This document shows positions 1 to 9,400 of a DNA stretch of 22,106 nt, piece after piece. Origin of the DNA: Pelargonium nanum (Eukaryota > Streptophyta > Magnoliopsida > Geraniales > Geraniaceae). The notes beneath the pieces are model-generated. The model was not told the origin of the DNA. It did no database searches and was given only the letters and a program-made list of their open reading frames with translations. The DNA is taken from positions 1-22,106 of the forward strand of contig JAYMTF010001645.1 in the NCBI GenBank assembly GCA_036897485.1. The letters are read 5' to 3'. Numbering within the stretch: position 1 is the stretch's first letter; the number at the start of each line of letters is the position of its first letter. Position numbers and translations under genes: made by a program.

Positions 1-335
1 ATAAAATTCACATAGCATTGATTTGAAAATTAACTAATTAACTAGCATGCATTAGGTAAATTTTTCTTAAAACTTGCATACACAGCATATGGTTAAAGAT
101 TAGGTTTTGTTAGTTACTTTATGTATAAAAAAAATTGTCTATAAGTTAATGGAAGTTTTATAATTTTGCTCTTCTGTATATATTTTTTGTTCTTCCGACA
201 TAAAAGATAATCCGTTACAAATTCTGATTTAATTCTTCTTGCATGCTCCTAGAACTGAGTAACAATTCACTCTCAATCATCCTCACCCCTGTGTTTAAAT
301 AATACAACATAAAAACTAAAATTACATGCAAGTAA
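1..335. other. AT-rich intergenic DNA, nothing recognised
   Basis: No conserved reading frame, RNA gene or clear repeat end is seen. It is the left edge of the window and borders the duplicated segment that starts near 336. Confidence 0.6.
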
Positions 336-624
336 AAGTTGAATTGATAGAGAAGCTTTGTCAAATACCAAAGTGTTCACGATGAGAATACAATTGAGAA
401 TACAGTAAGAATTTGGGTATTCTCATATAATGAACTTAAAAGTATTAACTATATTTAGGATGAATTTAAAAGTTTTTCTTTATCAATTGAGTTGCACAAC
501 AGTGGCGGCTCTCTCATTTTGACTCATAACCCCACCTCATACGGTCATACCGTCAGTAAGGACTCAATACATCAAAGGCTTCAACCGATAGTCCTAACAT
601 GTCTCGGTTGCAGCATCTAATTTA

Positions 625-1648
625 GGGCTTGTTTGGTAACACTACTAGATGACTTTTGGCTCAGACAAGCTCATTTATTGTTTGTCATATAAGATTGTTG
701 TATGTATAAAATTGGATTGTTGTGTATTTTCTTATAGGGAGCTTTTGAATTGCTTTTATAATAATTATCATGTTTGGAGAAGCTATTTTTTTATTATTAT
801 TTATTTTTTTTGTTTCTGCCAGACACAGAAGCAAAAGTAGAGAGATAAATAATGTTGTATTCCATATATGCCCCCACTTTTGACATGCTTATTATCTATA
901 TTGTCCCTCATATTTTGGTATTGAAACTAACCATTGCCCCCTAGGGGGTGGCGCAATGGTCAAGACACACATCTCCTCATGGGAGGTCGTGGGTTCAAAT
1001 CTCATTGCTTCGGGTGGGGTGGGATTTTGGGTTAAAAGGAGAGAGCTACCCCCTGTTGTGTAGTTCAACTGATAAAAAAAACTAACTATTATTCGTACTG
1101 ATAATCTAGTCCCCCTTTTTAGTATATAGGTTGATTGTTATTTGAAAAAACTTGACATTTAGAAAGGAAAAATTGACATTTTTAAAACAAAAGTTGTTCT
1201 TATAAAAAGGTTGAATATATATAGGTTGATTGTTCTTAGCAAATAATTGACCTTTTTAATGGCACAAATGTTGATTGTTCTTATACAAAGTTTGAGTTTT
1301 TTAGTCCAAATGTAGATAGAAAACATACTAAATTCTAGAACAATTTTAATAGTAACTTGATCCAAATATTGTACTTTTGACAAGTGATTTCTTTTTTAAA
1401 ATAAAAATTGTACTTTAAGTGTTTTTTTTTCTTATATATTAATGTTTATATGCATGTATATTTTGGTCATTTTATTTATAACATACATGTGTGAGAAAAT
1501 AGAAATTCAAATTTTGTTTGTTTTTTGCTTTAGAACACAAAAGTACTTTTGTTGGCTTCTACAAACTTTTTTTTTATCAAACATAACTGCTTTTAGAAGT
1601 TACTTTAAAACTGTTTTTGGCTCTTGAGTAGTGTTACCAAACAAACCC
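625..1648. mobile_element. PIF/Harbinger-like non-autonomous element with TTA target duplication
   Basis: About 1024 bases bounded by inverted repeats: GGGCTTGTTTGGTAACACTA at the left end and, reversed and complemented, GGGTTTGTTTGGTAACACTA at the right. It is flanked by TTA at 622-624 and 1649-1651. The tandem-duplicated segment downstream has the unfilled site with a single TTA, which fixes both ends. A three-base TTA duplication and a GGG/CCC-ended terminus fit the PIF/Harbinger superfamily. The inside is AT-rich, has no credible transposase frame and holds a nested SINE at 936-1079, so it is a deletion derivative or large MITE. Confidence 0.8.
936..1079 (+). mobile_element. tRNA-derived SINE nested in the TTA-flanked element
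   Basis: About 144 bases with pol III promoter boxes at tRNA-like spacing: a box A (TGGCGCAATGG, 949-959) and box B (GGTTCAAATC, 992-1001). The tail ends in GATAAAAAAA. It is flanked by an 11-base near-perfect target duplication: AACTAACCATT at 925-935 and AACTAACTATT at 1080-1090. Internal promoter, A-rich tail and target duplication together identify a short interspersed element moved by a LINE reverse transcriptase. Confidence 0.8.
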
Positions 1649-1823
1649 TTAGCACTCGTTAGAGTTTTTAACTTAGAGCACCAATGAAAAATTGCCACGT
1701 GTAATTACCAAAACTTGGCTACGCAGAAACAATACCAAAGTTGAATCTATAGAGAAGCTTTGTCAAATACCAAAGTGCTCACAATGAGAATACGATTGAG
1801 AATACAATAAGAATTAGGGTATT

Positions 1824-1992
1824 TTCACCGATACATGTTGGGTCAAGTGGTTAAAACACTTTAGATTTTCTCTGTGTTCTAAAGTTCGAGCCTCCTTGTC
1901 CACGGTATGGGTGTGGGATTTAGGGTGACGCTCCCTTTAGAAAGTGAAAAATATTGTTACTTCGAGCATGATGTCTCATTGCTGATAAAAAA
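1824..1992 (+). mobile_element. tRNA-derived SINE inserted in the reductase promoter
   Basis: About 169 bases with box A (TTGGGTCAAGTGG, 1838-1850), box B (AGTTCGAGCC, 1883-1892) and a tail ending GCTGATAAAAAAA. It is flanked by a perfect 12-base target duplication, AATTAGGGTATT, at 1812-1823 and 1993-2004. The paralogous upstream segment reads straight through this site, confirming both insertion and polarity. It differs from the SINE at 936-1079 in sequence, though both end in CTGATAAAAAAA, so related or tail-sharing families are possible. It lies about 330 bases before the reductase start. Confidence 0.85.
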
Positions 1993-2228
1993 AATTAGGG
2001 TATTCTCATATAATGAACTTAAAAGTCTTAACTATATTTAGGATAAATTTTAGTTTTTTTTTTATCAATTGAACTGCACATCTCCCATTTTAACTCATAA
2101 CTCCACCCCATTCAATCGGCAAGGACCCGATACATCAAAGAGAATCTAAAACACTTAAAACGTTTGTCCCAACATGTCTCGGTTGCTGCAGCTAATTTAG
2201 CACTCATTAGAGTTTTTAACATAGAGCA

Positions 2229-2249
2229 CCAATGAAAAAGTGCCACGTG
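2229..2249 (+). promoter_or_regulatory. CCAAT box and G-box, proximal promoter of the reductase gene
   Basis: CCAAT at 2229-2233 and CACGTG at 2244-2249 lie 73-93 bases before the start codon. CACGTG is the core bound by plant bZIP and bHLH factors. The same pair is at 1681-1685 and 1696-1701 in the upstream copy of the duplicated segment. No clear TATA box is seen in the expected position. Confidence 0.5.
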
Positions 2250-2296
2250 TGATTACCAAAACTCAGGTACACAAAAATTGCAAGAGCCACACACCA

Positions 2297-2317
2297 ATGA
2301 GCAGTGAAATTGAGTAG
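2297..2317 (+). promoter_or_regulatory. Six-codon upstream ORF before the reductase start
   Basis: An ATG at 2297 opens MSSEIE and ends at TAG 2315-2317, four bases before the main ATG at 2322, in another frame. If the transcript begins upstream of 2297, ribosomes would have to leak past this ATG or reinitiate at the main start. The main start has the stronger context, so leaky scanning is likely. The transcription start is not known from sequence. Confidence 0.5.
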
Positions 2318-2321
2318 AGCC

Positions 2322-5300
2322 ATGGCTTCGTTGCTCGGCGGCGGAATAGGCGCAGCGACGGCGAGAGGCGGCGGAGGGAATGCTCGGACCGTACTGATCA
2401 CCGGAGTCAGCAGAGGACTCGGAAGAGCTCTCGCCGTCGAGCTCTCCAAGAATGGTCACTCCATTATCGGCTGCTCTCGTTCTCAGGATAAGCTCAACTC
2501 TCTCCAACCCCTGCTCTCCAATTCCGACAACCACCTCCTCATCAATCTCGACGTGGTCTGTGCATTTCACTGTCTCTTTCTCTCATTTTTGGTGTTGGGT
2601 TTTGATGTTAGGTGTTCATGCTCTGGTGGGTTTGTTTTCAAACACATAAAAATTGAGTCTTTTTTTAGGGTTTAGCTTTAAGTACCAAATACACTATGCA
2701 TTTTTATTTTTATTTTTGGAAATGCTAACCAAATGGTGTCCTAATCTCTTACATTATTAGTGCTTGGTACTGATTTTATGTGCTAATTCATTCCATTTTT
2801 GTGTTCTGTTTTCTTCTTAGCTGAGTTTTTTTTCAGGTGGCATTTTATTTGAAATTATTTAGTTGAAATTTGGGGTTTTAAATGTTGTATTTCAAATATA
2901 AATATAATGTACGGGAAACCATAGAATTTCTAATGACAAGTAAGTGATAAGAGTTGACATTAGAAATTCTATGTTTTAGGCGTGTTAGTGGATTTGTGCC
3001 AGATTTAAATCCAAGTTCATTGTGCATTCTGCCTTTAATTTGTGTAGATAGTGTTTGGATTTTCAAATGGCAATGTGCAACCATTTCTCAACATAGAAGA
3101 GTGCACAAACTATGTGGTTTATGGTGTGGTTCAAGATTTTGTTGGGAAAATTTTGAACCAATAATTGGGAGTGAGAAAAAAAGATCATCAAAGCTGAAGT
3201 GAAACCTAATTTAGGACCATTTGCTTTTGCTGAATTTCTGGTTACTTTGTATTGTTTGAACTTTGAATTTAAAAGTCAAGAGTTCAAGTAATACTTTTTC
3301 AAGATACTTATGCCCATGTTTTTGTTTTTGTTTTTGTTTTTGAATTCCTGTAGAGGTCAAATAGTAGTATTGAAGAGTTGGCGCGTGTTGTTGTGGAAAA
3401 AAAGGGAGTACCAGATATTATAGGTACGCATATTCTCAAAATTAAGCTTTTTGTTGCTGGAACACACAATCAACACAATATTTGCTCATTGTCTTTTTAC
3501 GCTTTGTCCCTAAATAAGTATATGTACAATTTACATACGCCCTCATGATGCATCTTAGTGGTGTAATGTTTATTCATGTGTGCACAATCTTCTTTTTTTC
3601 ATCTCTTTGCAATAAATTTTGGGTGCAAACCCTAACATACAATGATTGTGATAATGGTGGTGGTTTCGATGCTTCTAGTAACAAAAGAACGTCAGTATGG
3701 TAAATGGTACTCCTAACTGAGCTAATATGACAGCACCTCCTTATGTGGTACTTAAACCTAGAACTCGGAACCTTCAGAAATCCCAGATTCCCACCTTTGT
3801 ATCCTCCAGGGTTGCTATAATTTATTTTCTTGTGAATCTAAGCTAGAAAAGTGGTACTCAGTGCATTCAGGACTCATTGAAGCTGGACCAAAAGTGAGCC
3901 TCTTAGCTTTCCATCATTGATTTGCAATGCGAAGAACGTAAGAACGCACTAGACTACAGAGCTCTTGTAGAAAAATGTGCATTCAAATCTGTATTTGAAA
4001 CATCCAGACTATTGCTTTGCACAGTCCATCTTCCGATGTTAGCGGTCTGGCTGTCATTTGTATTTTATTAGTGCGATATGCTATATTGCTATTGCCCTGA
4101 AGTATAAACCCGTTCATCTTTTCTAGTTACACATTTTCTGGATCTCATTTCATGCCATTCTTATCTTTGACATCGTAAGATTTTTCTCCACCTTTAAATT
4201 CCGCATTTTCTCCTGTGTGAACTCCTGTTTAATATTGTCTATTTTGGTTTCTGTTTTTCTTTTTCCCAGGAAAAAAGATTGCTCGGTATATAAAACTAAT
4301 GTAACATGTTTGCCAGTAAACAATGCAGGTACTATTAATAAAAACAACAAAATATGGGAGGTTCCAGTGGAAGAGTTTGATACTGTCATTGATACGAATA
4401 TTAAAGGGATAGCAAATGTATTACGCCACTTCATTCCTCTAATGATTACAAAGAAGCGAGGGATTATTGTTAACATGTCTTCCGGGTGGGGAAGGGCTGG
4501 TGCTGCACTGGTAAATTGATGATATTATTGTTCTTGATATTGTTTCTCATATGTTATAATTGTTGTGATGGCAATTAGATGCATTTCCGTACTGTAATCA
4601 AATATTTTACATCCAAGTTTGGGGCATAGATCGTGATTCTTTATGTCAAGCTAATGCTGAGATATTCATTGGAGGCAACATGTGGAGATCACCATGAGTA
4701 ATTTTTGACAAAAATGAGCTAGTGGGAAAGAATCAAGTTGTCTATACATTGCAATGTGAGTTGCTGATGCTCAGATCGGCTTTGTGGCAAGAATGTCCCA
4801 CATTTAACCAAGGAAAGGTCCGGGACTTAATTGACTTGTAGTGATTGGGTTTGGGTAGGCTTAGGCTACCCCTCTACCGCCCACAATTGCATCTTAGGAG
4901 AACTAAATTAAAACAAACTTTTGTTGGCAACTTCAACGTAATTAGAAGTCCATAGTATTAATATTTATATTTCAATCCAAAATTGCTACTGTAATTGGGT
5001 TTACAATTACTTTGTTCTTCAAGCATTTGCTCATACTGACCTCATTGTTTCAATATCGTTTTTTAACCTAATTTTCTTTCATCAGGTTGCACCTTATTGT
5101 GCGTCGAAATGGGCTGTCGAGGGCATGACAAGATCAGTAGCGAAGGAGTTGCCTGAAGGAATGGCTATTGTTGCACTTAATCCTGGAGTTATAAACACCG
5201 ACATGCTTGCTTCATGCTTTGGCGAAAGTGCTTCCGGATACCAGACACCCGAATCATGGTATCTAATTATCACGCCTTTTCTTTGAGAACTTAGGCAGCG

Positions 5301-5536
5301 TTTATGTTATAAAATCTGGAACGGAAATGTGAATGAGATTCCCATTCCAGAGTCATTTTCATGACCAAAAAATCATAATCCAAACACAAACAATGAGATT
5401 CCGGTTCTTGATTCCAATTCCCGAACAATGGTTCTAATCCTTTGTCATTCGCTAATTTTGATTCAGGGTTACGAGGGCAGCTACAATGATCCTCAATCTT
5501 ACAGCAGCAGACAATGGTGCATCTCTCACAGTCTGA
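2322..5536 (+). CDS. Short-chain dehydrogenase/reductase, probable NADPH-dependent pterin aldehyde reductase
   Basis: Five exons: 2322-2555, 3354-3423, 4317-4510, 5086-5258, 5467-5536; introns are GT..AG and phases agree, giving 246 aa, a normal size for a classical SDR. Seen: the Rossmann motif TGVSRGLG at residues 27-34, with a following Arg/Ser suggesting NADPH preference; NNAG at 103-106; the catalytic Ser in NMSSGWG at about 156-157; the Tyr-Lys pair YCASK at 170-174; and a PGVINT segment after it. The start at 2322 has a good context (GCCATGGC) and begins the conserved Gly-rich N-terminus. No membrane segment or clear targeting peptide is seen. The motifs and C-terminal part (NLTAADNGASLTV) resemble plant pterin aldehyde reductases, which reduce pterin-6-aldehyde to the alcohol in folate salvage; this substrate is inferred from family resemblance. 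It converges with the methyltransferase gene downstream. Confidence 0.88.
2920..2973. repeat. Perfect 16-bp inverted repeat in reductase intron 1
   Basis: CATAGAATTTCTAATG at 2920-2935 is repeated exactly in reverse complement at 2958-2973 with 22 bases between, so RNA from this intron (2556-3353) could form a hairpin. It may be the remnant of a small foldback MITE. The rest of this intron is AT-rich and has a TTTTTG run near 3318-3341 close to the acceptor. Confidence 0.6.
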
Positions 5537-5722
5537 TGAAAGTAATTAGTTGTTAACATTTTGATATATAAAGTTTTTCTTCTTTCTAGGCTTGTAGCAT
5601 CTATGAATATGGAGGCTGACCCAATATTGTTTTGGAAATATAATCATTGTTGTGATTGTTGTTGTTGATATCATTGTTGAGATTGTTGTTTCTCTAATTC
5701 TGATGTTTGTGTTTGTCATTGC

Positions 5723-6113
5723 CCAAATCCGAAGTGAAGAGTCTCTTATTCATTCTCGGGTCTCTTTTATTGAGGATGTGACGAGTCTCTTATTCATTAT
5801 CGGAATCTTGTTGGTGAAGGTACAGCTGACAATTTAGATTTAAACTTGTTTATCTCCGTCTCCATCCCAAAATGAGGATCAATTGGATGGTTGAATTTCT
5901 ATTCTTCAATATCTCCAAATCCGAAGTGAAGAGTCTCTTATTCATTCTCGATGCTCGGGTCTCTTTTATTGAGGAAGTGAAGAGTCTCTTATTCATTATC
6001 GAAATCTTGTTGTTGAAGGTAGAGCTGACAATTTAGATTCAAACTTGCTTATCTCCGTCTCCATCCCTAAATGAGGATCAATTGGACGGTTGAATTTCTA
6101 TTCTTCAATATCT
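5723..6113. repeat. Tandem duplication of a ~192-bp unit between converging genes
   Basis: The unit at 5723-5914 is repeated at 5915-6113 with few mismatches. Both begin CCAAATCCGAAGTGAAGAG and end TTCTATTCTTCAATATCT; the second has a 7-base insertion near 5951. Each unit also contains its own internal repeat, GAGTCTCTTATTCATT occurring twice about 45 bases apart. It lies downstream of the reductase stop (5536) and of the methyltransferase stop (6489, other strand), so it may be in one or both 3' UTRs. Confidence 0.9.
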
Positions 6114-6204
6114 TCTCTTTTCTCCCACTATGCTTGCATATTTCGCAGCAACACACTATCATTTTCAAAACCCAACCCGACCTTTCAGGCCATCTCAAGT
6201 CTCA

Positions 6205-6300
6205 ACCATCACTGAAATGCAACTCAAAGAAATACCTAATGGTAACTTTTTAAAACCATCACTGAAATGCAATTCAAAAAAATACCTAATGGTAACCAAA
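6205..6300. repeat. Short tandem duplication, period 50 bp
   Basis: ACCATCACTGAAATGCAA at 6205 recurs at 6255 with the following bases through AATACCTAATGGTAAC, with a few mismatches. It is separate from the 192-bp duplication just to its left and lies about 190-280 bases past the methyltransferase stop codon, probably within or near its 3' UTR. Confidence 0.85.
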
Positions 6301-6488
6301 AAGAAAAAATATATGAACTTTTATAGTTTCCAAGATATAACTTATTATATTACATACTAATAGAGCCATTAAAGTATGTTCCTGGCTTGCAAGCCAAAAC
6401 CTTCCTACACCACCACAATACTATACAAGATATCATCATATTGTTGCTCTGCTCACAAAAAAAACTACCTTCCTGTGTCGTTTCAATA

Positions 6489-9400
6489 TCAATGTCCTTC
6501 CCTCTGCTTCTTTTCTAATGCTTCTTTCAGTTTCGTTCCGAGTGCATATGCCAACGGAGGAGGAACCGCATTTCCAATCTGCCTATGCTTGTGTATTATG
6601 TTACCCGCAAATTTATAGCTGTCTGGAAATCCCTGCATTACCCATACCAAACACGCCTTTCAGTTCACAATTCTTTCTTACTTCGTATATCACCAACGCA
6701 TAGTTAAAACTAGTTGAGAACTTACTTGGGATCGGGCACATTCCCGAACTGTCAGAATCCTATCCTGATCCGGGTGGAAACACATCCCAACCTTACCCAT
6801 AGGCTGAGGGTCCGTTATAGACGTTGGGAAATTTCCTTCCCAATCCAACCTTCCAAAAAGCCCCTTCCATTGATTGTGCCTTTCAGCAGTATTTGGCAGG
6901 CACCACGGTATCAAGTCCACCATTTGTCCTGTAGACAACCGAACCTGCAGAGGAAAATAAGAGAGGTTAACATCAAACCTGACCGCAAAACTCAAGGACA
7001 CAACTCAAGGCAGAATGAATAGTGTACCTTCTCATCTGGAAGATCTCTCCAATCTGCACCAGGGCGTTTTGGGATTTTTTGACATCGGATGAGATTCAGC
7101 TCATTCATTTCCTTCGATATATGATCATTCAAAACCAGCATATCACCTCGAATTTGCTTTTGGAACCAAGAGACAGGTTCATTTTTATACTGCATAACCA
7201 AATTGCAAGGAATATGAGTTGATGAGAATCATTAAAGCAAAAGTGGGATCAAAGAAGCTCCAAAGAAATAGTGAAAAAGAAAAAGAAAACATACCTCCAT
7301 AGCTGTCAAGGAAGCTCCATTTCCAACTGGAGGGAGGTCTCCAATTGTATCTCTGACAGTTATTGCGCGGAACGGGGCACCATTGGTAGTACTTCGAGCA
7401 GCAGCATAGTGGGTATTTTTGGATAATGTGATCTTAAGCTCTGGACTAGCAAAGACATGCATTGGCTCGGGCCATTCAGGGAGTATTTCCTCAGGAGAAG
7501 CTGCCCATATGAATGCACGTTTACGAGATTGAGAAACACCAAAGGCCCCAGCTTCCAAAATACCAAACCTCACCTACAATAATGAAAATAGATTAGAAAC
7601 CAACTGGGGCGATTGAATTTTCCTAATCTCAGACACAAGAATCTACAAGCTAAGCTCAGCCTTTAGTTCTAATTTCATAATAGAGCAAAAAAGTATCTAC
7701 CTGATAACCCATCTCAAGCAGTGAAGCTAGAGCTAATCGAAATGTCTGCCCTTTGTTGAATGACACAAAGTTCCTCACATTCTCCAGAAGGAAAAACTTG
7801 GGGCGGAAGATATCAGCAAAAGACAAAAATGATAAGATCATCTCGCACTGAACCTTACTCCAAGTGCTGTGATTAAACCTATTCATTCCAGAAAACCCCT
7901 GCAAGTAGCAAAAGATAATAAGCATGTGCTATTGAATTCATTGCAGATATGGATCCTGGCAAAAGGCAAGAACCCCCGAGTACCTGACATGGAGGCCCTC
8001 CGTTGATAAATTCTACTTGTCCAGGCATAGGCAAATTACTAATATCCTTTTCATCAAGTTTTGCCGCTAACTCAATGGCTTCAGGAGTGGAGATACAGTC
8101 CTCTTCATCACCACATGCTGACATGATAGCCCTGCAAACCAACCCGTTAACGATTAAATTACCCTAAGATGAAATTCATGAGAAAACAGAAGAACAAAAG
8201 AGATGGTCACAAGAAAGCAAGCAGCCACCTTAAGATGACATTGCAGTTATTTACAAACATCAAAGCCTCAGGATGGTTAAGGTTAAAAGCTTCCCCAGCG
8301 GGCTCTTCATATTCAATAGCCCACTTAGTTACTGATACACCTGTAAGAAAATTAAAACACCAAATGAGTCAGTAATAGAGCACTACATGGTAAACTGAGC
8401 CATGCTTGCAGGCTTTGCTGACTCATGAAAATGGAGGTTACCAGCTTTCTCCAAGCCTTCCGACAGGCCACCACATCCTGCAAAAATGTCCAATGTTGCG
8501 AGACGGTTCTTATGGGAAGCATCTGCTTGCTTGTCACTATTATCACACTCATTCTCTCCTTCTTTGCCCTTTCCTTTTTTCCTTCTATATGCAGCATCAT
8601 CACCCGACCTCCCTCTCGTAGAGGAAAGTTTTATATGAGCTGGCAACTGCCCATCAAACAATAACCAAATTAAACAAAAATAACAGCTCGAAACCAAAAT
8701 AACATACTAAGATATCTGTGGCAGTATATTAAAGCCCTAAACTTCCAAAAGCAGAAACGATAATGAGCATAGCATACCAGCTCGAATTTATAACAGGAAG
8801 AGGGATCAAAACATAACCTACCTGCTTGATAGCTCCATTATCAGGATCAAACCAACGATCACAAAAGAAGATATGGTCAAAGATCACAGGGCCATCTGAA
8901 GATGGAAGATCGTGCTTCTTTCTGACATCGCATTTTCCTTCTATTGCCACTAGGGGAACCGTCAACACTGATTCACTATAGTAGACCTGAAAATTCAATA
9001 ACACAATTTTTTAAGTTACAATGTCATAGAACTGAAAAAGAGGAATCAAGAATCATAAAAAAAAATCTGCACATGAAAGTGCAATAAAGTGAGCGTTGGA
9101 TTTGATATCAAACATTCCTATAAGGATTAGGCTAGAGTAGCAAATAATACTGTATTAAATGCACATTCAACTATCAGAATAGGTCAATTCATGTCTGGAA
9201 CACACTATTAATAATAGTTAAATATTAATAAGAAGCGCTTCCGAACCAAAACTTGGTATCAGATGCTTATATGCGTGTAGTTTACTAATAGAACTATTAT
9301 TATAGCAAGACTTACTTCTCTAATATCAGAGCAGTACGATTTCTCTGATGATACGTCCTCTGGCCGGAAGAATCGCCTGACTTTAACTTTTACAGATTCA

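Larger units (their letters stand above)
336..1729. repeat. Tandem duplication, upstream copy (interrupted by a transposon)
   Basis: The segment starting with AGTTGAATTGATAGAGAAGC near 337 and ending after the G-box near 1729 matches 1737-2277 over its whole length with scattered differences. Taking out the element at 625-1648 and one TTA leaves about 367 bases. The first part lies at 336-624 and the last at 1652-1729. This copy lacks the SINE of the second copy, so it shows the empty site for that insertion. Confidence 0.85.
1737..2277. repeat. Tandem duplication, promoter-proximal copy (interrupted by a SINE)
   Basis: Second copy of the ~365-base segment. It matches 336-624 plus 1652-1729, for example around AGAGAAGCTTTGTCAAATAC near its left end and AACATGTCTCGGTTGC in the middle. 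It lacks the TTA-flanked element: the joined flanks read CTAATTTAGCACTC, the empty site. It carries an insert at 1824-1992. It ends within 50 bases of the reductase start codon, so it forms the proximal promoter of that gene. Confidence 0.85.
5537..6488. other. Convergent intergenic spacer
   Basis: Both neighbouring genes end here, so it should hold the two 3' UTRs and their polyadenylation sites. No conserved coding frame is seen. The reading frames present fall in the tandem repeats and show no family resemblance. No clear AATAAA signal could be assigned to either gene. Confidence 0.6.

Noticed and set aside
949..1001. Possible tRNA genes at the box A/box B pairs (949-1001, 1838-1892, 14572-14620)
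   Set aside because: No full cloverleaf with paired acceptor arms could be seen; A-rich tails and target duplications (for the first two) point to SINEs.
649..1627. Open frames of 61-74 codons on both strands
   Set aside because: They lie inside the TTA-flanked element in AT-rich DNA and show no domain or family resemblance.
4640..4900. Possible transposon fragment in reductase intron 3
   Set aside because: Somewhat GC-richer text, but no ends, duplications or coding resemblance could be supported.
5652..6360. Hydrophobic short frames downstream of the reductase gene
   Set aside because: They fall in the tandem duplications, depend on low-complexity TTG/GTT runs and match no family.
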